From: Vitellaria paradoxa
Lineage: Eukaryota > Streptophyta > Magnoliopsida > Ericales > Sapotaceae
Direction of reading: 5' to 3'
NCBI GenBank assembly: GCA_019916065.1
Contig: CM034239.1
Location: forward strand, 42,052,663 to 42,116,662
Length of the DNA stretch: 64,000 nt
Made by a program: the position numbers and the translations under genes. Under the pieces are notes generated by a model that was not told the origin of the DNA, made no database searches, and was given only the letters and a program-made list of their open reading frames with translations. Shown here in pieces: positions 35,100 through 47,687 of the stretch. Each line of letters opens with the position of its first letter. Positions within the stretch are counted from its first letter, which is position 1.

Positions 35100-38000
35100 G
35101 AGTTTGCTTCTAACCATTTAGACAGCACGCATTTTGCCTCTGGCTATTATCTACTCATAAAGATGGGCATACATTGATACTGTTTGAAGGTATAATTTTT
35201 AGTAATTTTTGACTAAAAGTTACTAGTTATAATTTTTTGTGTGCTTGATGAAACAAGCAACAATTCTTAACAAATTTTAACAACTTTTTGTAATTTTTGG
35301 GTGTGGTAAAAATTTTGGTAACTTTTGGTAATTTTTAATATTTTTAACAATTTTTAGTAATTTTTGATAATTATTAGTAGATTTTAGTAACTTTTGAGTT
35401 GAGAAGTTACCCTAGTAAAACAAAAAAGTGGCAAAAGTTAATAGTTTGTCAAATGGTCAAAAATCAAAATTTAGTAGTTTTTTTGGCTAAAAATTTCATT
35501 GTCAAACACCTCCATTGTGCATAAAAACAATGTTGTTTGACTATCACTAATTTTTTACAAAATTGTCTCTAATTATTAATTTTTATCAACTTTTTTTTAC
35601 TTTCATTACTAAAATTTACCAAATATATTTTTAACTTAAACAATTTTCTCTAACTTTTTTTTTTAAATTTTACCAATTTTCTGTAATTCTTACTAACCTT
35701 CTTTAATTTTTGCTAATATTCTCCAACTTTATAAATTTTTATTAAATACACAAATTTTTTCAAAAGCAACACGTGACAGTACCAGAACAAAAGTTAATAA
35801 AAATTTCACCTTTTTTTTTTTTTTTTTACACCAAATGCACTTTTTTTTTTTTGCTAAATATTCCTTCCATCCTCTGGAAAGAAAAGGCTATTCCCATATG
35901 ACACCGTCATTTCATGCAAGTGGAAAACATTGATGCTTGGCCTTCAAATTACTTGCGTTTGACATGTGATTGACTCGATTAAAATTCTTCCGAGTATCAA
36001 TTGGAAAACTAAACAAAATAGAGTTGAATACATTTTAAAATTCATTAAAAAAAATAATTCAATATTTGACTCATTTCTGTCCCTAGCTAGTTCATACAGT
36101 CTGCATATTACACTTCTTTGTATGGAATCTCTTAATCAGTTGTGAATTGTTTATCACATCAATGATGGACTAATAAAGAAAGAGGGAAATTGATCACGTA
36201 ATGGGGCAGTGCATTTAACACCCATTTAAGTATTCTTGTGAGATAGCTCATTGGAGGGCCCAGTTGCCGGCCCATGAGATCACCTTAATTGTTTCTTATT
36301 TGCAACGGCACGACATTGACACCTTGTTTGGTTGCCGAGTAAATGATATGCATAAAAAAGATTTAGTCCATAGAAAATGAAAAATATCTGGGGTTGTGGT
36401 GAGGGGTAACCATGGATTAAGAAGCCACTGGTCTTTTCTTTAAACCAAACCCAACATTTGATGTCATGGTTCGGCTGCCTGATTTGTTTTTCTTGATTTA
36501 ATTATGAATTAATAATGAGAATTATTTACTCCTTGGCCATGGAAGTCAGTTTTTTAATATTCACACATGATGACAAATTTAAAGTTGTTGTGGGTGGATA
36601 ATAAATTGAGTAATGGTGGATAATTAAAAAAAAAAAATTATCATGATGATGTGAAAGCTTTGTGAATCTATCCTTTAAAAATATTAAGTTCGTGGAATCC
36701 TACTTTAATTGCAAACTGATCACAACTGCAACATTTTGATTTTCTTTCATGCACATACTTGGGATACAGCACTAGTATTTTTTCTGATAAAATTTAAGAT
36801 AAGTCTATTCATTCTTTAAGTCTAATTGTCATCTCGTAAGTTGGGGAATGTAAGGTTTAATTTTTGGGTGTGATAATTGCGAGCCAATTAATATTTAACA
36901 TTTGTAATTTTCATATTGAGTCTTTATTGGTCAAGTTGTTCCTCAATGCGAAGATTGACTTTCCATTGAATTGGAAAGTTGATTTATTCTAAATATGGTG
37001 TAATCGGGATTTGAGCAGTTTGTAAATTTTTGACATATTTGATTTTTATTCTGTTTCTATATTAGGAACGAATGGAGCAAATATAAATATTATATATTCT
37101 ATCAGACCTAATAATCACCTTTGAAGAAGAAAAGAAAACACTTTGCGGCAGAGGCAATCAAGAGTGTTGAAATTCAAAGAATAACAATTGATCGTGATTT
37201 CAAAGGGTTTGAAGAGTGAAGAACATCTTTGGGTTCTAGGAGATGCCGTTCGGGTTCAAGAGCGGAGTCAATCATACAGGTGAAGATTCATTGTGAGTTC
37301 TAGCAAGTAAGAGGTACTTAGACTAGGACGGGTGTCAAATCAAGTCATGTACGGTAAACTCTTGTAATCTTTGATTTTATAGTGGATTGATTTTCAGGGA
37401 TAGTCGCCTTATCAACTCGATATTTTTTCCTAGAAGTGGTTCTAGGGTTTTACCTCGGTAAATCGTATGTCTCTTTTACTTTCGTTTGTCTACGTTTATT
37501 TTTGAGACTTTTTTCATATTTTTTATTTTTCAGGGAATAATCAAAATATTTCATGCATTTTAATATTTTATTAGCCTCTACAAGGATCACTTAATTCGGA
37601 GAGAGTACAAAGAGCTGGCAATCAAAATTGTAATGAAATGTAAAATCTAATTGCATAATGTCATAATTTAAATTTGTATGTCAATAACAGACAGCATGAA
37701 AATATAAAATCTAACAAAAATCAAATAAAAAGATATTTTAAGATTCAATCAATTCAATAAACAGTGATCACACATCACCATTAGAGTCAATCTGAATATT
37801 ATACCTAAAAACAATAATATATTTTTAATATGTATTTACGTCTCATTCTCGTATAGAATGTATATAATAACATGATCAAACAAATTTTCATCCAAGTAAA
37901 TCACAAAAGGAAGCATATCTAACTACAACATCTTACGCGTACAATAGTAACAATAAAACTCTAGTTGTGAGTCTTAAAAAAACCATTATCTCGAATATTA

Positions 38001-38400
38001 AAATGTACATAATGTTCACATATAGGATTACACAAATATAAAATATAAATAAAGATATACAATTCTTAGGTTAAACCGCTAATCCTTTAACTCAACTCTT
38101 GTGATTGTTCTTAACTTTTTAGGGATATCACTTAAAATACGAAAGATGTGAACTCGAAAACTCAGTAGGTTGAATGGTGCATTTGCACCCACAAATGCAA
38201 AAGCTCGACAGTACATAACATATGCATTAATATAAACTCCAACATAAATGTGGATTCATATGACATGGCCATGTAATACTAACCTTATTTTGGGAAAAGC
38301 AACACTTAACCAAATATGTGAGAGGTCACCAATGAGTTTATTTAATTTATTCTACTTCACTTTGTTACGCTTGATTTCCATAAAAGTCTCCAAATACGAC
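35100..38400. other. Intergenic region with MITE and copia-like LTR remnants
   Basis: About 35190-35515 looks like a MITE (GTTTGAAGGTATAATTTTTAG at one end, GTCAAACACCTCC at the other; boundaries uncertain). About 37080-37560 resembles the 3' part of a Ty1/copia LTR: CTCTTGTAATC, TAGTGGATTGATT, GGTTTTACCTCGGTAAATCG and a T-rich run. About 38200-38400 shares phrases with 11470-11580. No polyprotein was seen. Confidence 0.4.
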
Positions 38401-38408
38401 ATTTGAAC

Positions 38409-38776
38409 CAAGGGCGGAACCAAGAATTTATGCCTGAATGAGTACGAATTAGATTGTGTGAGTTAGTATAATTGTATTGGTGTGTATTAAATTAAAATTT
38501 ATTTATTTCTTTAGATAAGCACAATTGGTATTTGATTAATTTTTTTTTCTTTTCTTGGGTGGGCACAACCAGTATTGGATTAAATTTTTTTTTCCTTTTC
38601 TTCTATTGGGTGGGCACAGTTAGTAATGGACTAATTTTTTTTTTTTTTTTCATTTCTTAGCTGAGCACAATTAAACATTAAAGTTAATATTAACAAATAT
38701 ATATATATATATAATAAAATTTTTTTTTTCTAGGGTGGGCACGTGTCTTCCTGCCACTGAAGTGGCTCCGCCCCTG
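38409..38776. mobile_element. hAT-type MITE, 368 bp, 8-bp TSD
   Basis: The ends CAAGGGCGGAACCA and TGGCTCCGCCCCTG form the inverted repeat CAGGGGCGGAGCCA typical of plant hAT derivatives. ATTTGAAC (38401-38408) and ATGTGAAC (38777-38784) are the 8-bp target duplication with one mismatch. The interior carries four diverged tandem copies of a unit with GGGTGGGCACA and TTTTCTT, spaced about 50-70 bp. No transposase. Confidence 0.85.
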
Positions 38777-38784
38777 ATGTGAAC

Positions 38785-40890
38785 CCCCTCCCCCACACAC
38801 ACACACTCACACACACACACAACTAGAATTCTACTAATTCACTATATCCATACATAAGAACAAGTGAAAAGGTCATCCTTCTCCATTTTGGAACAATTTG
38901 CAGAGATGAAAAATGAAATGGGAATAAAATAAAAATCGAAAGTTTCAAAATCCATGATGGACAGGAGAGGTGAAGATCAACATTTCATTCCACCCTACTC
39001 AATTGTACAAATATGAGCATGCATAACTTATTTTTAATTAGACTTTTTTTTTATATATAGCGTAAATAAATAAAATTCCATCACTAATATTCCCCCTCTT
39101 ATTAGTTAGGCTTCTCTTGTCAGTTCTTTTTTATAGTTTGCAAAGCTAGGATGAACACAACAAATCCAGAGAAGGTGAGAATCCTATGTTCTTTGCCTTA
39201 GATCGATACCCTCCTTACTTGTCCTTGGGGCAAATAAAGAAAATTCTCCCATGCATGGAACTGCTAACAGTGGCCCAAAGGCATTAAAACCATTTTAGTT
39301 AAAAAGAAAGATAAATAAATAAATTCTATCGTGCGCATTAGTATGACCAACTACGTGAAATATATAATGCTATTAAGTAGGTTATATATATATATTCATA
39401 TTTTTAAGTTCTAGTTTTTTAAATTTATTATATTAATTTGATATTGATTAAACTGGAGTTTCGAAAGCATATACAGGCATGCATGCATTTAAGAAACCAA
39501 GCAATTGTCCCAAACCTATGCTAAGAATCAATAGTGACTTACATAGCTTGATGCAAATAGTATGTGATTTACAATTTAAATTATAATTCAAATTTAGATA
39601 TATGAACATAACATTTTGGATTAATCCAAAAGATTTATTATTATTTGACGAGTAATAGTCGAAAATCAGATTTTAGAATTATGAAACATGTATATTTGTT
39701 TGCAAGAGATTGAGATTATTAGATGTATCAAGAAATTAAGTCTCAATCATAATTAATTACCTAATTTTATTAAATAAACAATATTAAATAAATAACTTTG
39801 AACAAAAATCAATTACCATACATATAAATATTGAATCCAAAACTCTTTACTGAAATCATTCTAATTAAAAGATAGCTGTAAAGACAAAAATATAAATTTT
39901 TTATTCTTATTTGTACGTAATAGCGCATAAATCATATTAATTAATTAGAGTTATGGGCCAAAATTTATGGCCAAAATTAAACTGAATTTTTCAAAAACAC
40001 TTTTAAAATGGGTAAATTTGCTTCCCATTCTTCAACCTTTCGCTCCACACCATTTTAACCATTCTCCGGACATTTAATGAAATCTTCCCTTATCAGTTTC
40101 CTTCATTTTGTTGGATTTTCAAACTTGCAAATAACTTATGTTAATCTAAAATCATATCAAAGACCAAATATATATATAAAATAAAAAATGCATTTATATA
40201 TTGAAAACAATTATATAATTTCTGAAACCAATTAAACACGTATAAATTATATTTAATAAATTACTATTTTAAATATTAATTAGCTTTGAAAAAAATGGTA
40301 ATATTAAATTATAAACGAAAAAAAAAAACAGTTTTGCTAAAAGGGTAACATTAAATTGCAATTTGGGAAAAAAAATTATTTTTTTTCTTTTTAATTTTTT
40401 TCATCTTATATAACTTTTTTTTCCAAATTTTAATTTTTTTATTTGGTAACTTTTATGTATGTATTCGAGTTAGAAAAAAAAAATTACAATAAAATATAAA
40501 ATTTCACATATGGGTAAAAAAATGCTAATTAAAAAAAAATTAACTTTTTAGACGCAGGTGAATTTTTCAATTTGAAAATATTTTTTTATTGATACCAACA
40601 ACATGTTTAAAAACTACTAAGCAAATAATAATAATAATAATAAATTTTGGTAAAAGAATCATATAAAACAAAAAGAAATTAAAAAGAAAAAATTATTTTC
40701 TGTTCTATTCTGGTCAAGAAGGATAACATGAAATCCTTTAGATCTTGTGCCATAAGTCTAGCATTTCCAGATTTGCTGGCCCAGCCCACAATCATTTGCC
40801 AGGAAAACCCAACCCACAACAGTAGCCTCTAGATGGTAAGCACAATGCATGAACACCTAGGATTACAAATGTGAATGAGAATCCAAAACT
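38785..40890. other. AT-rich spacer upstream of POR
   Basis: Begins with a (CA)n run (about 38796-38821). The rest is AT-rich with (ATA)n near 40626-40642 and no recognised gene. Confidence 0.4.
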
Positions 40891-40894
40891 CAGA

Positions 40895-41000
40895 TATTGA
40901 TTGGCTAGTGGGATGCTGACGTAGCATATCATCAATACCCCCTCGTCCCCTCTTATCCTTCCCAACGCATGCATGAACAAATCCATTTTCTACTGCAAAA
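40895..41000 (+). promoter_or_regulatory. Probable light-responsive promoter elements of POR
   Basis: Within 200 bp of the start codon are ATTGG (CCAAT box in reverse, 40900-40904), TGACGT (ACGT core, 40917-40922) and CTTATCC, the complement of the I-box GGATAAG (40952-40958). I-box plus ACGT-core motifs are common in light-regulated photosynthesis genes, which fits POR. Assignment is by motif only. Confidence 0.4.
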
Positions 41001-41091
41001 ATCCTCTAAAACCCATTTTGCAAATCAAATCCAATTGGCACAGAGAAAGCCCATAGAAAAGCATACGGTCAAATTAACTTGAGGAAATCTC

Positions 41092-43522
41092 ATGGCTCTC
41101 CAAGCGGCTTCTTTGCTTCCATCTGCTTTCTCGGTCTGCAAAGAGGTATGCTGCTAGAAAACCTCTCTCTCTCTCTGTCTGTCTCTCTCTACTAGAAGTA
41201 TTGGTTCTATAGCTTGTGTTGAGCTTGATTCATATGTTGCCAGTGGAAGTTCAGTGCTTCTCTCAAGGAGACGAATCTTTTTGGTGTTTCAGTCTACCAC
41301 CTCAAAGATGAACTCAACCCACATCCTCTAACAAGCAAGGTAACCTATTGATACCTACCCTCTTTCTTTCTCACCACCAATTGTGATTACACCTGATCAA
41401 AGGTGCCAAATTGGTTCATTTCCTGCAAATATATATGTGTATATATAACGACAAGAAGATTGACAGAAAACTCCTGCATGTGAAGGCAGTACATGGGTTC
41501 AGGAAAAAATTTCCACCCAATTATTCAAAGAAATTTTTTGGAAATTTTTTTTCCAGAAAACAACACTAAATAGAAACATCATAGGCTCATAATAAATCGA
41601 AAGCAGCAGACTTGAATTCCCATTCTATAACAAGTAACCAGCTGGAGCAAAAGTTTCAAATCAGGAAATTGTTTCCAAAGCATAATGTTTGTGATCCAAG
41701 ATGCACAAGCGTTTGACAAAAGGTAGGAATCTATTATTCAACAAAGCTTTGGTCAATGGAAGCAGGAGTATAACTTCAGAAAAGGGTGTACATCATTGAA
41801 ATTGAGGTTGTTCATTCTCTTTCTGTTCCAAGTCTGGAAGCACATATCTGTTGCAGCATTAGTTCACAGATACAAATACAATATCAAATTAGTTTATGGA
41901 AAATTTGTGAATTAGTAAGAATACCTAACATTTGAACAATGTGGAGCATCTAAGGCCCGATTTTGATATTGTGCAACTTTGGGCAATGAGTAGATGAAGT
42001 CTTCCACACCTCTTATGCACATCTCCAAAAAACAACCAGAACAATAAAATCATTACAACACAACAGCAGATATTTGTAAAAAGTTTGGGAGTAGTTTCAG
42101 TGGATCCCTCAAACAGGCAGAGTAACCTATTTTAAAATATTAATATAGAGAAGAAAAAAACATGTATAGTTTCAAATTCTAAACGCTTACATGCCAACAA
42201 TTACAGTTGCTTCAAAGATTAATCATTAATGACAAACTTAACACAAATGTTATGTGACACACACTAGAAATGGGTTTATTGAACTGGACTCCATATCAAT
42301 AGTCTTGATTAGGCATTGATATATTCACTGTACTTAACCTGCAGGAATTCAAAAGAAAATTATCCTTTAAACCTATCATTGCTCAAACAGCTATTACAAC
42401 TCCAGAAGTCGACCAGGCTGCACCAGAATCCAAGAAAACTTTGAGAAAGGGCAATGTGATAATCACTGGAGCCTCCTCTGGCCTGGGTCTAGCCACAGCT
42501 AAGGCCCTTGCTGAAACAGGAAATTGGCACATAATTATGGGCTGCAGAAATTTTCTCAAGGCTGAGAAGGCTGCTAAGTCAGCCGGCATTGCTAGGGAGA
42601 ACTACACAGTTATGCATCTCGACCTTGCTTCCCTTGACAGTGTCCGCCAGTTTGCAGATAACTTCCTTCGCTCAGGAAGGCCACTTGATGTGTTGGTTTG
42701 CAATGCTGCAGTCTACTTGCCTACTGCTAAGGAGCCAACTTACACTGCTGAGGGATTTGAACTCAGTGTTGGCACTAACCATCTTGGACACTTCCTCCTG
42801 TCAAGGTTACTGTTGGATGAAATGAAAAAATCAGACTACCCATCAAAGCGTCTGATTATTGTTGGCTCCATTACAGGTAATAAACTGAATTCAGAATCCT
42901 AACTCTTCTAATTTCCCAGATCATCCTCAAGACTATATGAATAATTTGAATGTGACAACCAGTTTGAATTGGGAAGATTTCATGAAGATGAGAATTGTAA
43001 TCAGTAATAAAATCAAGAAACAATAGTGAGAATGATACTGGTAAAGTTGAAATCAGGTTTATCTGGAAAATAAATAAATAATTTGAAGGATATAATATAC
43101 AACCAGATAAGACGGCCCTAATTCCTATCAGCAAGAATATCTTGAGTAAATGGAAAGATTTGTGCTAGAAATGTTAAGATCCTGCAGAATTTGCAGGTTG
43201 CAGGAGAGGCCGTGACAAGGGCCTAATATCTGTCAGCTTTCACCGAATTAGACTCTAACACAGGAAAACTGTCATATAGGGGAGGCACTGCTTTACTTCC
43301 CTAACAGTAAGAACTGAATAGAAATGTGTACTAACTGAATTTTAATTATGAATGAAAAATAGAGGAAGTGATAACATTAAGGATGATGTCCCAAGGCTCT
43401 ATTATGTCCACGGATTTAGTGAGAAAAAGGAAAACACGTTGCAACTGAAAATCCTTTTCCCCCATTTCTGCGTATCGTAAGCAGGGGAGAAGTTCCTAAA
43501 TTTAAAGCTGTCCCCCCCCCCA

Positions 43523-43562
<40 letters not shown>

Positions 43563-44427
43563 TAATGTCTTTCAATATCTGAAAGTGTTTTTGTTTTTTG
43601 TATTTTTTTTTCTCTTTTCTTTTTCCCCCTGGAATTTCAGGAAACACGAACACCTTAGCTGGGAATGTGCCTCCAAAGGCTAACCTTGGGGATCTAAGGG
43701 GACTATCAGGAGGATTGAATGGGATAAACAGCTCGGCCATGATAGATGGTGGTGATTTTGATGGTGCCAAGGCCTACAAGGACAGCAAAGTATGCAACAT
43801 GCTTACTATGCAAGAATTCCACAAACGTTACCATGAGGAGACAGGAATTACCTTTGCGTCCCTCTACCCAGGTTGCATTGCTACAACAGGCTTGTTTCGA
43901 GAGCACATCCCCTTGTTCAGGCTACTATTTCCTCCCTTCCAAAAATACATCACCAAGGGTTATGTCTCTGAAGAAGAAGCTGGGAAAAGACTTGCACAGG
44001 TCAGTTAGAAAACAAAACATTACACAGCAGAACATTATTATTTCCATTGTAAATTTTACTCTAACCTAGCAACCGGGGCAGGTCCAGGTGAGGCCCAATG
44101 GGGGCAGTTATTCCCATTGATCTGAAAAATTAGAGTGTCCCTTTTTACCTAGAAATTTCATTTTTGCCCCATTGTTTTTACACTTTTGACCCCTTTCACC
44201 AAAAATTTGTTTCTTTTTCCCCATAAATTACATATCTTGGTCGGCGCTGCTAATATCTCTCCTTGAGACAGGTAGTAAGTGATCCAAGCCTGAAAAAGTC
44301 AGGAGTGTACTGGAGCTGGAACAAGAGATCTGCCTCATTTGAGAACAAGCTCTCTCAGGAAGCCAGTGACCCTGAGAAGGCACGTAGACTATGGGAGATC
44401 AGTGAGAAGATTGTTGGATTGGCTTGA
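41092..44427 (+). CDS. POR: NADPH:protochlorophyllide oxidoreductase, chloroplast, five exons
   Basis: Light-dependent reduction of protochlorophyllide to chlorophyllide with NADPH in plastid membranes, a key step of chlorophyll synthesis. Exons are 41092-41145, 41244-41339, 42345-42876, 43641-43999 and 44272-44427; all phases join, giving 398 residues, the usual length. The N-terminus [15 protein letters not shown] is the typical POR transit peptide start. The Rossmann motif TGASSGLG lies at about residues 91-98, CNAAVY follows, and the catalytic YKDSK has Tyr273 and Lys277. Conserved [17 protein letters not shown] and [17 protein letters not shown] segments are intact and the protein ends EKIVGLA. 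The KFSASLKET and [10 protein letters not shown] phrases recall Arabidopsis PORC more than PORA/B, from memory. No lesion was seen, so it should be functional. Confidence 0.95.
42877..43640 (+). other. POR intron 3 with microsatellites
   Basis: A 764-bp intron (donor GTAATAAAC, acceptor AATTTCAG) carrying adjacent C10, (CT)n and (TA)n runs at about 43512-43562. This compound repeat is likely to vary in length between individuals. Confidence 0.7.
44072..44250. mobile_element. Probable degenerate hAT-type MITE in POR intron 4
   Basis: CCGGGGCAGGTCCAGGTGAG followed by GGCCCAATGGGGGCAG resembles the 5' end of hAT MITEs of the CAGGGGCGGATCC type, and the far side has TTGGTCGGCGCTGC as a weak inverted counterpart. 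No clean 8-bp duplication remains, so bounds are approximate. It lies within the 272-bp intron 44000-44271. Confidence 0.4.
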
Positions 44428-45150
44428 CAAGGAGTGAATGACAGACAGAGTTCAGTAATAGATTTCAGACAAGGGAGAAATACCACCAAATCAACTAATC
44501 TGTAAAGTAACCCAACTACTGTTGTCAGTTCTCTGGTGACTGCGGTCTACACAAAACTTAAGAATTAATGACATAGTAGTGTTTTTCCTCCCTTTCTCAA
44601 ACTGTTTATCATCTCATAAGCAAAATGTGTTAGAAGGTTTTAGCACAGTGCAGGTCAAAGTTCAGTAAGAGATCAGCGAGCAAAACTGATTCCTGTTCCT
44701 CCCAGTGCTCCCACATGCTACGCTTTGCAACATCATCTAATTGCCCCCCCCCCACAAAAAAAAAACCTAGAAAGAGAGAGAAAGAAGCTATTTTTTTACA
44801 TGGTTTAGTCTAATCATGCAATATTCGAGTGAAGAACGAACTAAAAAAATATCGGATGAATACAATGCTAGAACTGCATTTCTTTTGTTTAAAAATTAGA
44901 AGAGTACCTGTGAAAAAGCCCATGTAGCACAAATTTAATGTCGTTTTGACATATTTTGGACACATTGAAATACATGTACGTGTCTAATTATTTTATTATT
45001 ATTTTTTATGTGATCAAGACTGACCTTTCCGGTTATTTTCTTATATTCTAAGTGCCAAAGTTTAATGTTTTGGACTTTTCTATGTTCCAAGGGCCTAACA
45101 TGGTTTAAATATTTGGACTAACTTCTTTACTCGTACTCAACCAAAATACA
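44428..45150. other. POR 3' flank
   Basis: Probable 3' UTR to about 44650, then unassigned sequence with a C10 run next to poly-A at about 44744-44766. Confidence 0.4.
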
Positions 45151-45935
45151 AGAACCCTTGTTTATCACCACAACAGGACAGCATTGCGGTGCATCTTCTT
45201 TTTTAAAGCTGCGCATCTTGTTCATTTTCCGTGTTAGTGAAAGGGCAACCAAAGAAAAGGTGGTCATGACCTTTTTCATTTCTTCTGCAGCATGCACAAT
45301 AAATTGTAGTTATTGTACCATAATTGAGAAGTTTTGTCTTGTGTAGCGAGTCTACACTGAATGGCGCACCACAAGATAAAGGATTGCCTAGGAATTTGAT
45401 GCTTGTGCTACGCCACTTTCCACCACTGGATTGTGCTGTCCTAAAAAATATCACAGGCTGAGTGAGTTGACAATTTGCCATTATTCTGAGCTGCCCGGAA
45501 GATCAGATCCTGCCGAAAGGAATTCTATTCTTGACCTCCATGATCTCCTTATTATTATCCCCCGGCCAATGCTAGTCAGCTCCACGAATAATTGAGCTTA
45601 CCTTTGCCTCCACGCCCAACCAAGACTCTAACCACTATTCCCTCCCCTTTAGGTTCCACTAGGCCCCAGGCAACCAATAATTGTACCACAATGTTGAATT
45701 CATGTCACTGTCCACTCTACTGAATGTGGTTTCTCAGGGAACTTCTAAGATTAAGCATTTTCCTCCAAGACCAAGAACAGTTGCCAGGTACCTTGAGTAT
45801 CCAGAAGTTCCTCTTTCTCATAAGGTAAATTCTTCATCCAAGCAAGCCACCTTGAAGCAACCCACCTTGAATGGTCCTCATCGGTTAACAGATGCCCAAC
45901 ATTTTTTGTTCCAATCCTCCAATCTAAATACATAG

Positions 45936-45955
45936 CCCCCCCCCCCCCCCCCCCC
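45936..45955. repeat. Poly-C tract, 20 C, inside the LINE remnant
   Basis: An uninterrupted run of 20 C on the plus strand that lengthens the LINE reading frame with Gly codons just before VFRLEDW. On the minus strand it is G20, a potential quadruplex-forming sequence, and it is a likely place for length errors in sequencing. Confidence 0.9.
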
Positions 45956-46420
45956 TCTGCTCAGGAGCACATCTTGCTGCCAAGCAACTTTTGCACCCGT
46001 GACCTTCTTATCCACTACGTTCCAGAGATAGGCTCTAAGTTTTTGCTCCACAATATTAACAACTTTTATTACCAACTTTTCTGGAGAGCATAAAAAACCC
46101 TGCCCAGTACACTTGCATGGCAAAGAGGATTGAGTTTATCAGCTGGATTCTACCTGCATATGATAGATATGTTAGTCCATGACATACTCCTCCCACAATC
46201 CTTTCTGTTAGAGATTTGTAGCCTGTAGCCTTAAACTTTGTAGATATTAGGGGAACCCCCAAGTATCTCATGTGCAATTTTCCTTCCACAAAACCATGAA
46301 CTGCTTTGGTGCCATATTTCGGCTCTTCACTTACACCGGAGAACACATGGCTCTTAGAGTGGCTGGGGACAAAGCCAGATAACTCAGCAAAGTCCTCCAA
46401 ATCCTGCTTCAACACCTTAA

Positions 46421-46560
46421 CTGATTGAGTATCAGCCTTGCAAAATCGCATTAAGTTGTCTGCAAAACATGAGTGTGTTATCAGCCCTGCAAACATAACT
46501 GATTGAATTTCAGCCTTGCAAAATAGCATTAAGCCGTCTGCAAAACATAAGTGTGTTATC
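46421..46560 (-). repeat. Tandem duplication over the RT active-site box of the LINE
   Basis: Two 62-bp copies, 46421-46482 and 46499-46560, start 78 bp apart. Both begin CTGATTGA and end GTGTGTTATC and differ at a few positions. The unit covers the FADD-box region and the following CKAD(T)QSV segment, so the relic appears to encode this box twice. Confidence 0.8.
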
Positions 46561-47410
46561 TATCCCTGCTACATCACCAGTGGTATTTGAAGTTGTTCTC
46601 TGACCTTACTGGAAATAATGCCATTGAGAACTTCATTGCAATAACAAACAAGTATGGGAACATAGGGTCACCCTGCCTAAGCCCTCGAGACCTGGGAAGT
46701 AGCTCTTCAGCTCTCCATTAAGACAAACGGAGAATTGGAGTGTGGAAATACATGCTGAGATCCACAGGATAACCTTGGGGGGAAATCATATTATCTCCAA
46801 AGTAGCAAGAATGAACAACCAATTCAACTGCTATTAGGATAATTCTTCATTAGCTCCTGAGGCAACAGAATATTACCCACTATATGCCTTCCCGCCACAA
46901 AAGCAGCTTGGGGTTTATCAGAGTAGGAAGACAAGCCTTGAGTCTATTAGCCACAATTTTCGCAATGCATTTTTATGTGGTGTTACAGCATGAGATTGGC
47001 CTGTAGTCATTTGTGGGGGCATTTCGGAACAAGAGTAATGGTATTTGAAGTTGCGTTCATCTGCTTGAGCAGTCTGCACATTTGAAAGAACTCCAGAATT
47101 GCTGTTATAACATCCTTCCCTATGATGTCCCAGGCTTCTTTAAAGAAATGGGAATTACACTCATGAGGTGCCGGAGCTTTCCCTTCTTTCAAAGAGACTA
47201 AATGTATCTTTTGCAACATCATTTAGATGCATGAAAACGATCTTTTCACTTGGCATAATCTAATCATGTACTGTTCAAAGTGAAGAAGAAAAAAAAAAAG
47301 ATCAGAAAGATTCAACATTAGAGCCTCGTTTAATTTAAGGAGACCTATCATATGAACAACTCAAAATCAGAATGTACTTGTAAACAGACAAAGTGGGATC
47401 AAACAATATT

Positions 47411-47672
47411 AATCAAGGGACTTGAGTCACCTGGCCAGAACTTGGAATTTTCTAAGGGAGATCTCAAGTTTGACTCCAAGGAGAGTCATTTTCTTGGAGT
47501 TGCCTCCACGAGCTGTCCGATTAGTAGAAGTGCTCGTGATTGACTTGGGGTCAGTGTGTGGGGCCATACTGGCAACTCGAGGAGTTTGCCATCCTCTTAA
47601 AGCTTGAAGGACCTACAGAAAAATTTCTCTCCGTTATCAAAAAAAAAAAAAAAAAAAAAAAAAGAAGAAGAA
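47411..47672 (+). mobile_element. tRNA-derived SINE, 15-bp TSD
   Basis: Perfect GGATCAAACAATATT flanks the insertion at 47396-47410 and 47673-47687. The body has ACCTGGCCAGAACTTGG (A-box-like) and CAAGTTTGACTCC (B-box-like) about 35 bp apart, and ends GTTATC followed by a poly-A of about 26 and AAGAAGAAG. Its sequence differs from the SINE at 34871-35083 and the pair at 13252 and 55711, so at least three SINE families are present. Confidence 0.85.
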
Positions 47673-47687
47673 GGATCAAACAATATT

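Larger units (their letters stand above)
45160..47235 (-). pseudogene. LINE retrotransposon remnant (reverse transcriptase and zf-RVT)
   Basis: A dead non-LTR retrotransposon read right to left. In order: the RT N-terminal part with HFFKEAWDIIGKDV and TITLVPKCP (about 47170-47010); GLRQGDPMFPYLFVIAMK (about 46695-46635), the RT motif usually GxRQGDPLSP; the catalytic box as SCFADN instead of FADD (about 46475); FVPSHSKSHVFSGV, KLHMRYLGVPL and YAGRIQLINSILF (to about 46100); VFRLEDWNKKCWASVN (about 45925-45880); and a C-terminal zf-RVT finger with CACCRRNEKGHDHLFFGCPF (about 45310-45250). Several frameshifts and stops separate the pieces. The 5' part with the endonuclease is absent and no A-tail was found. 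The second catalytic Asp is replaced by Asn and the box region is tandemly duplicated. Confidence 0.85.

Noticed and set aside
42441..42902. POR exon 3 read as a separate short-chain dehydrogenase
   Set aside because: The frame ends in intron 3; splice phases join it to the other POR exons to give a normal 398-residue protein.
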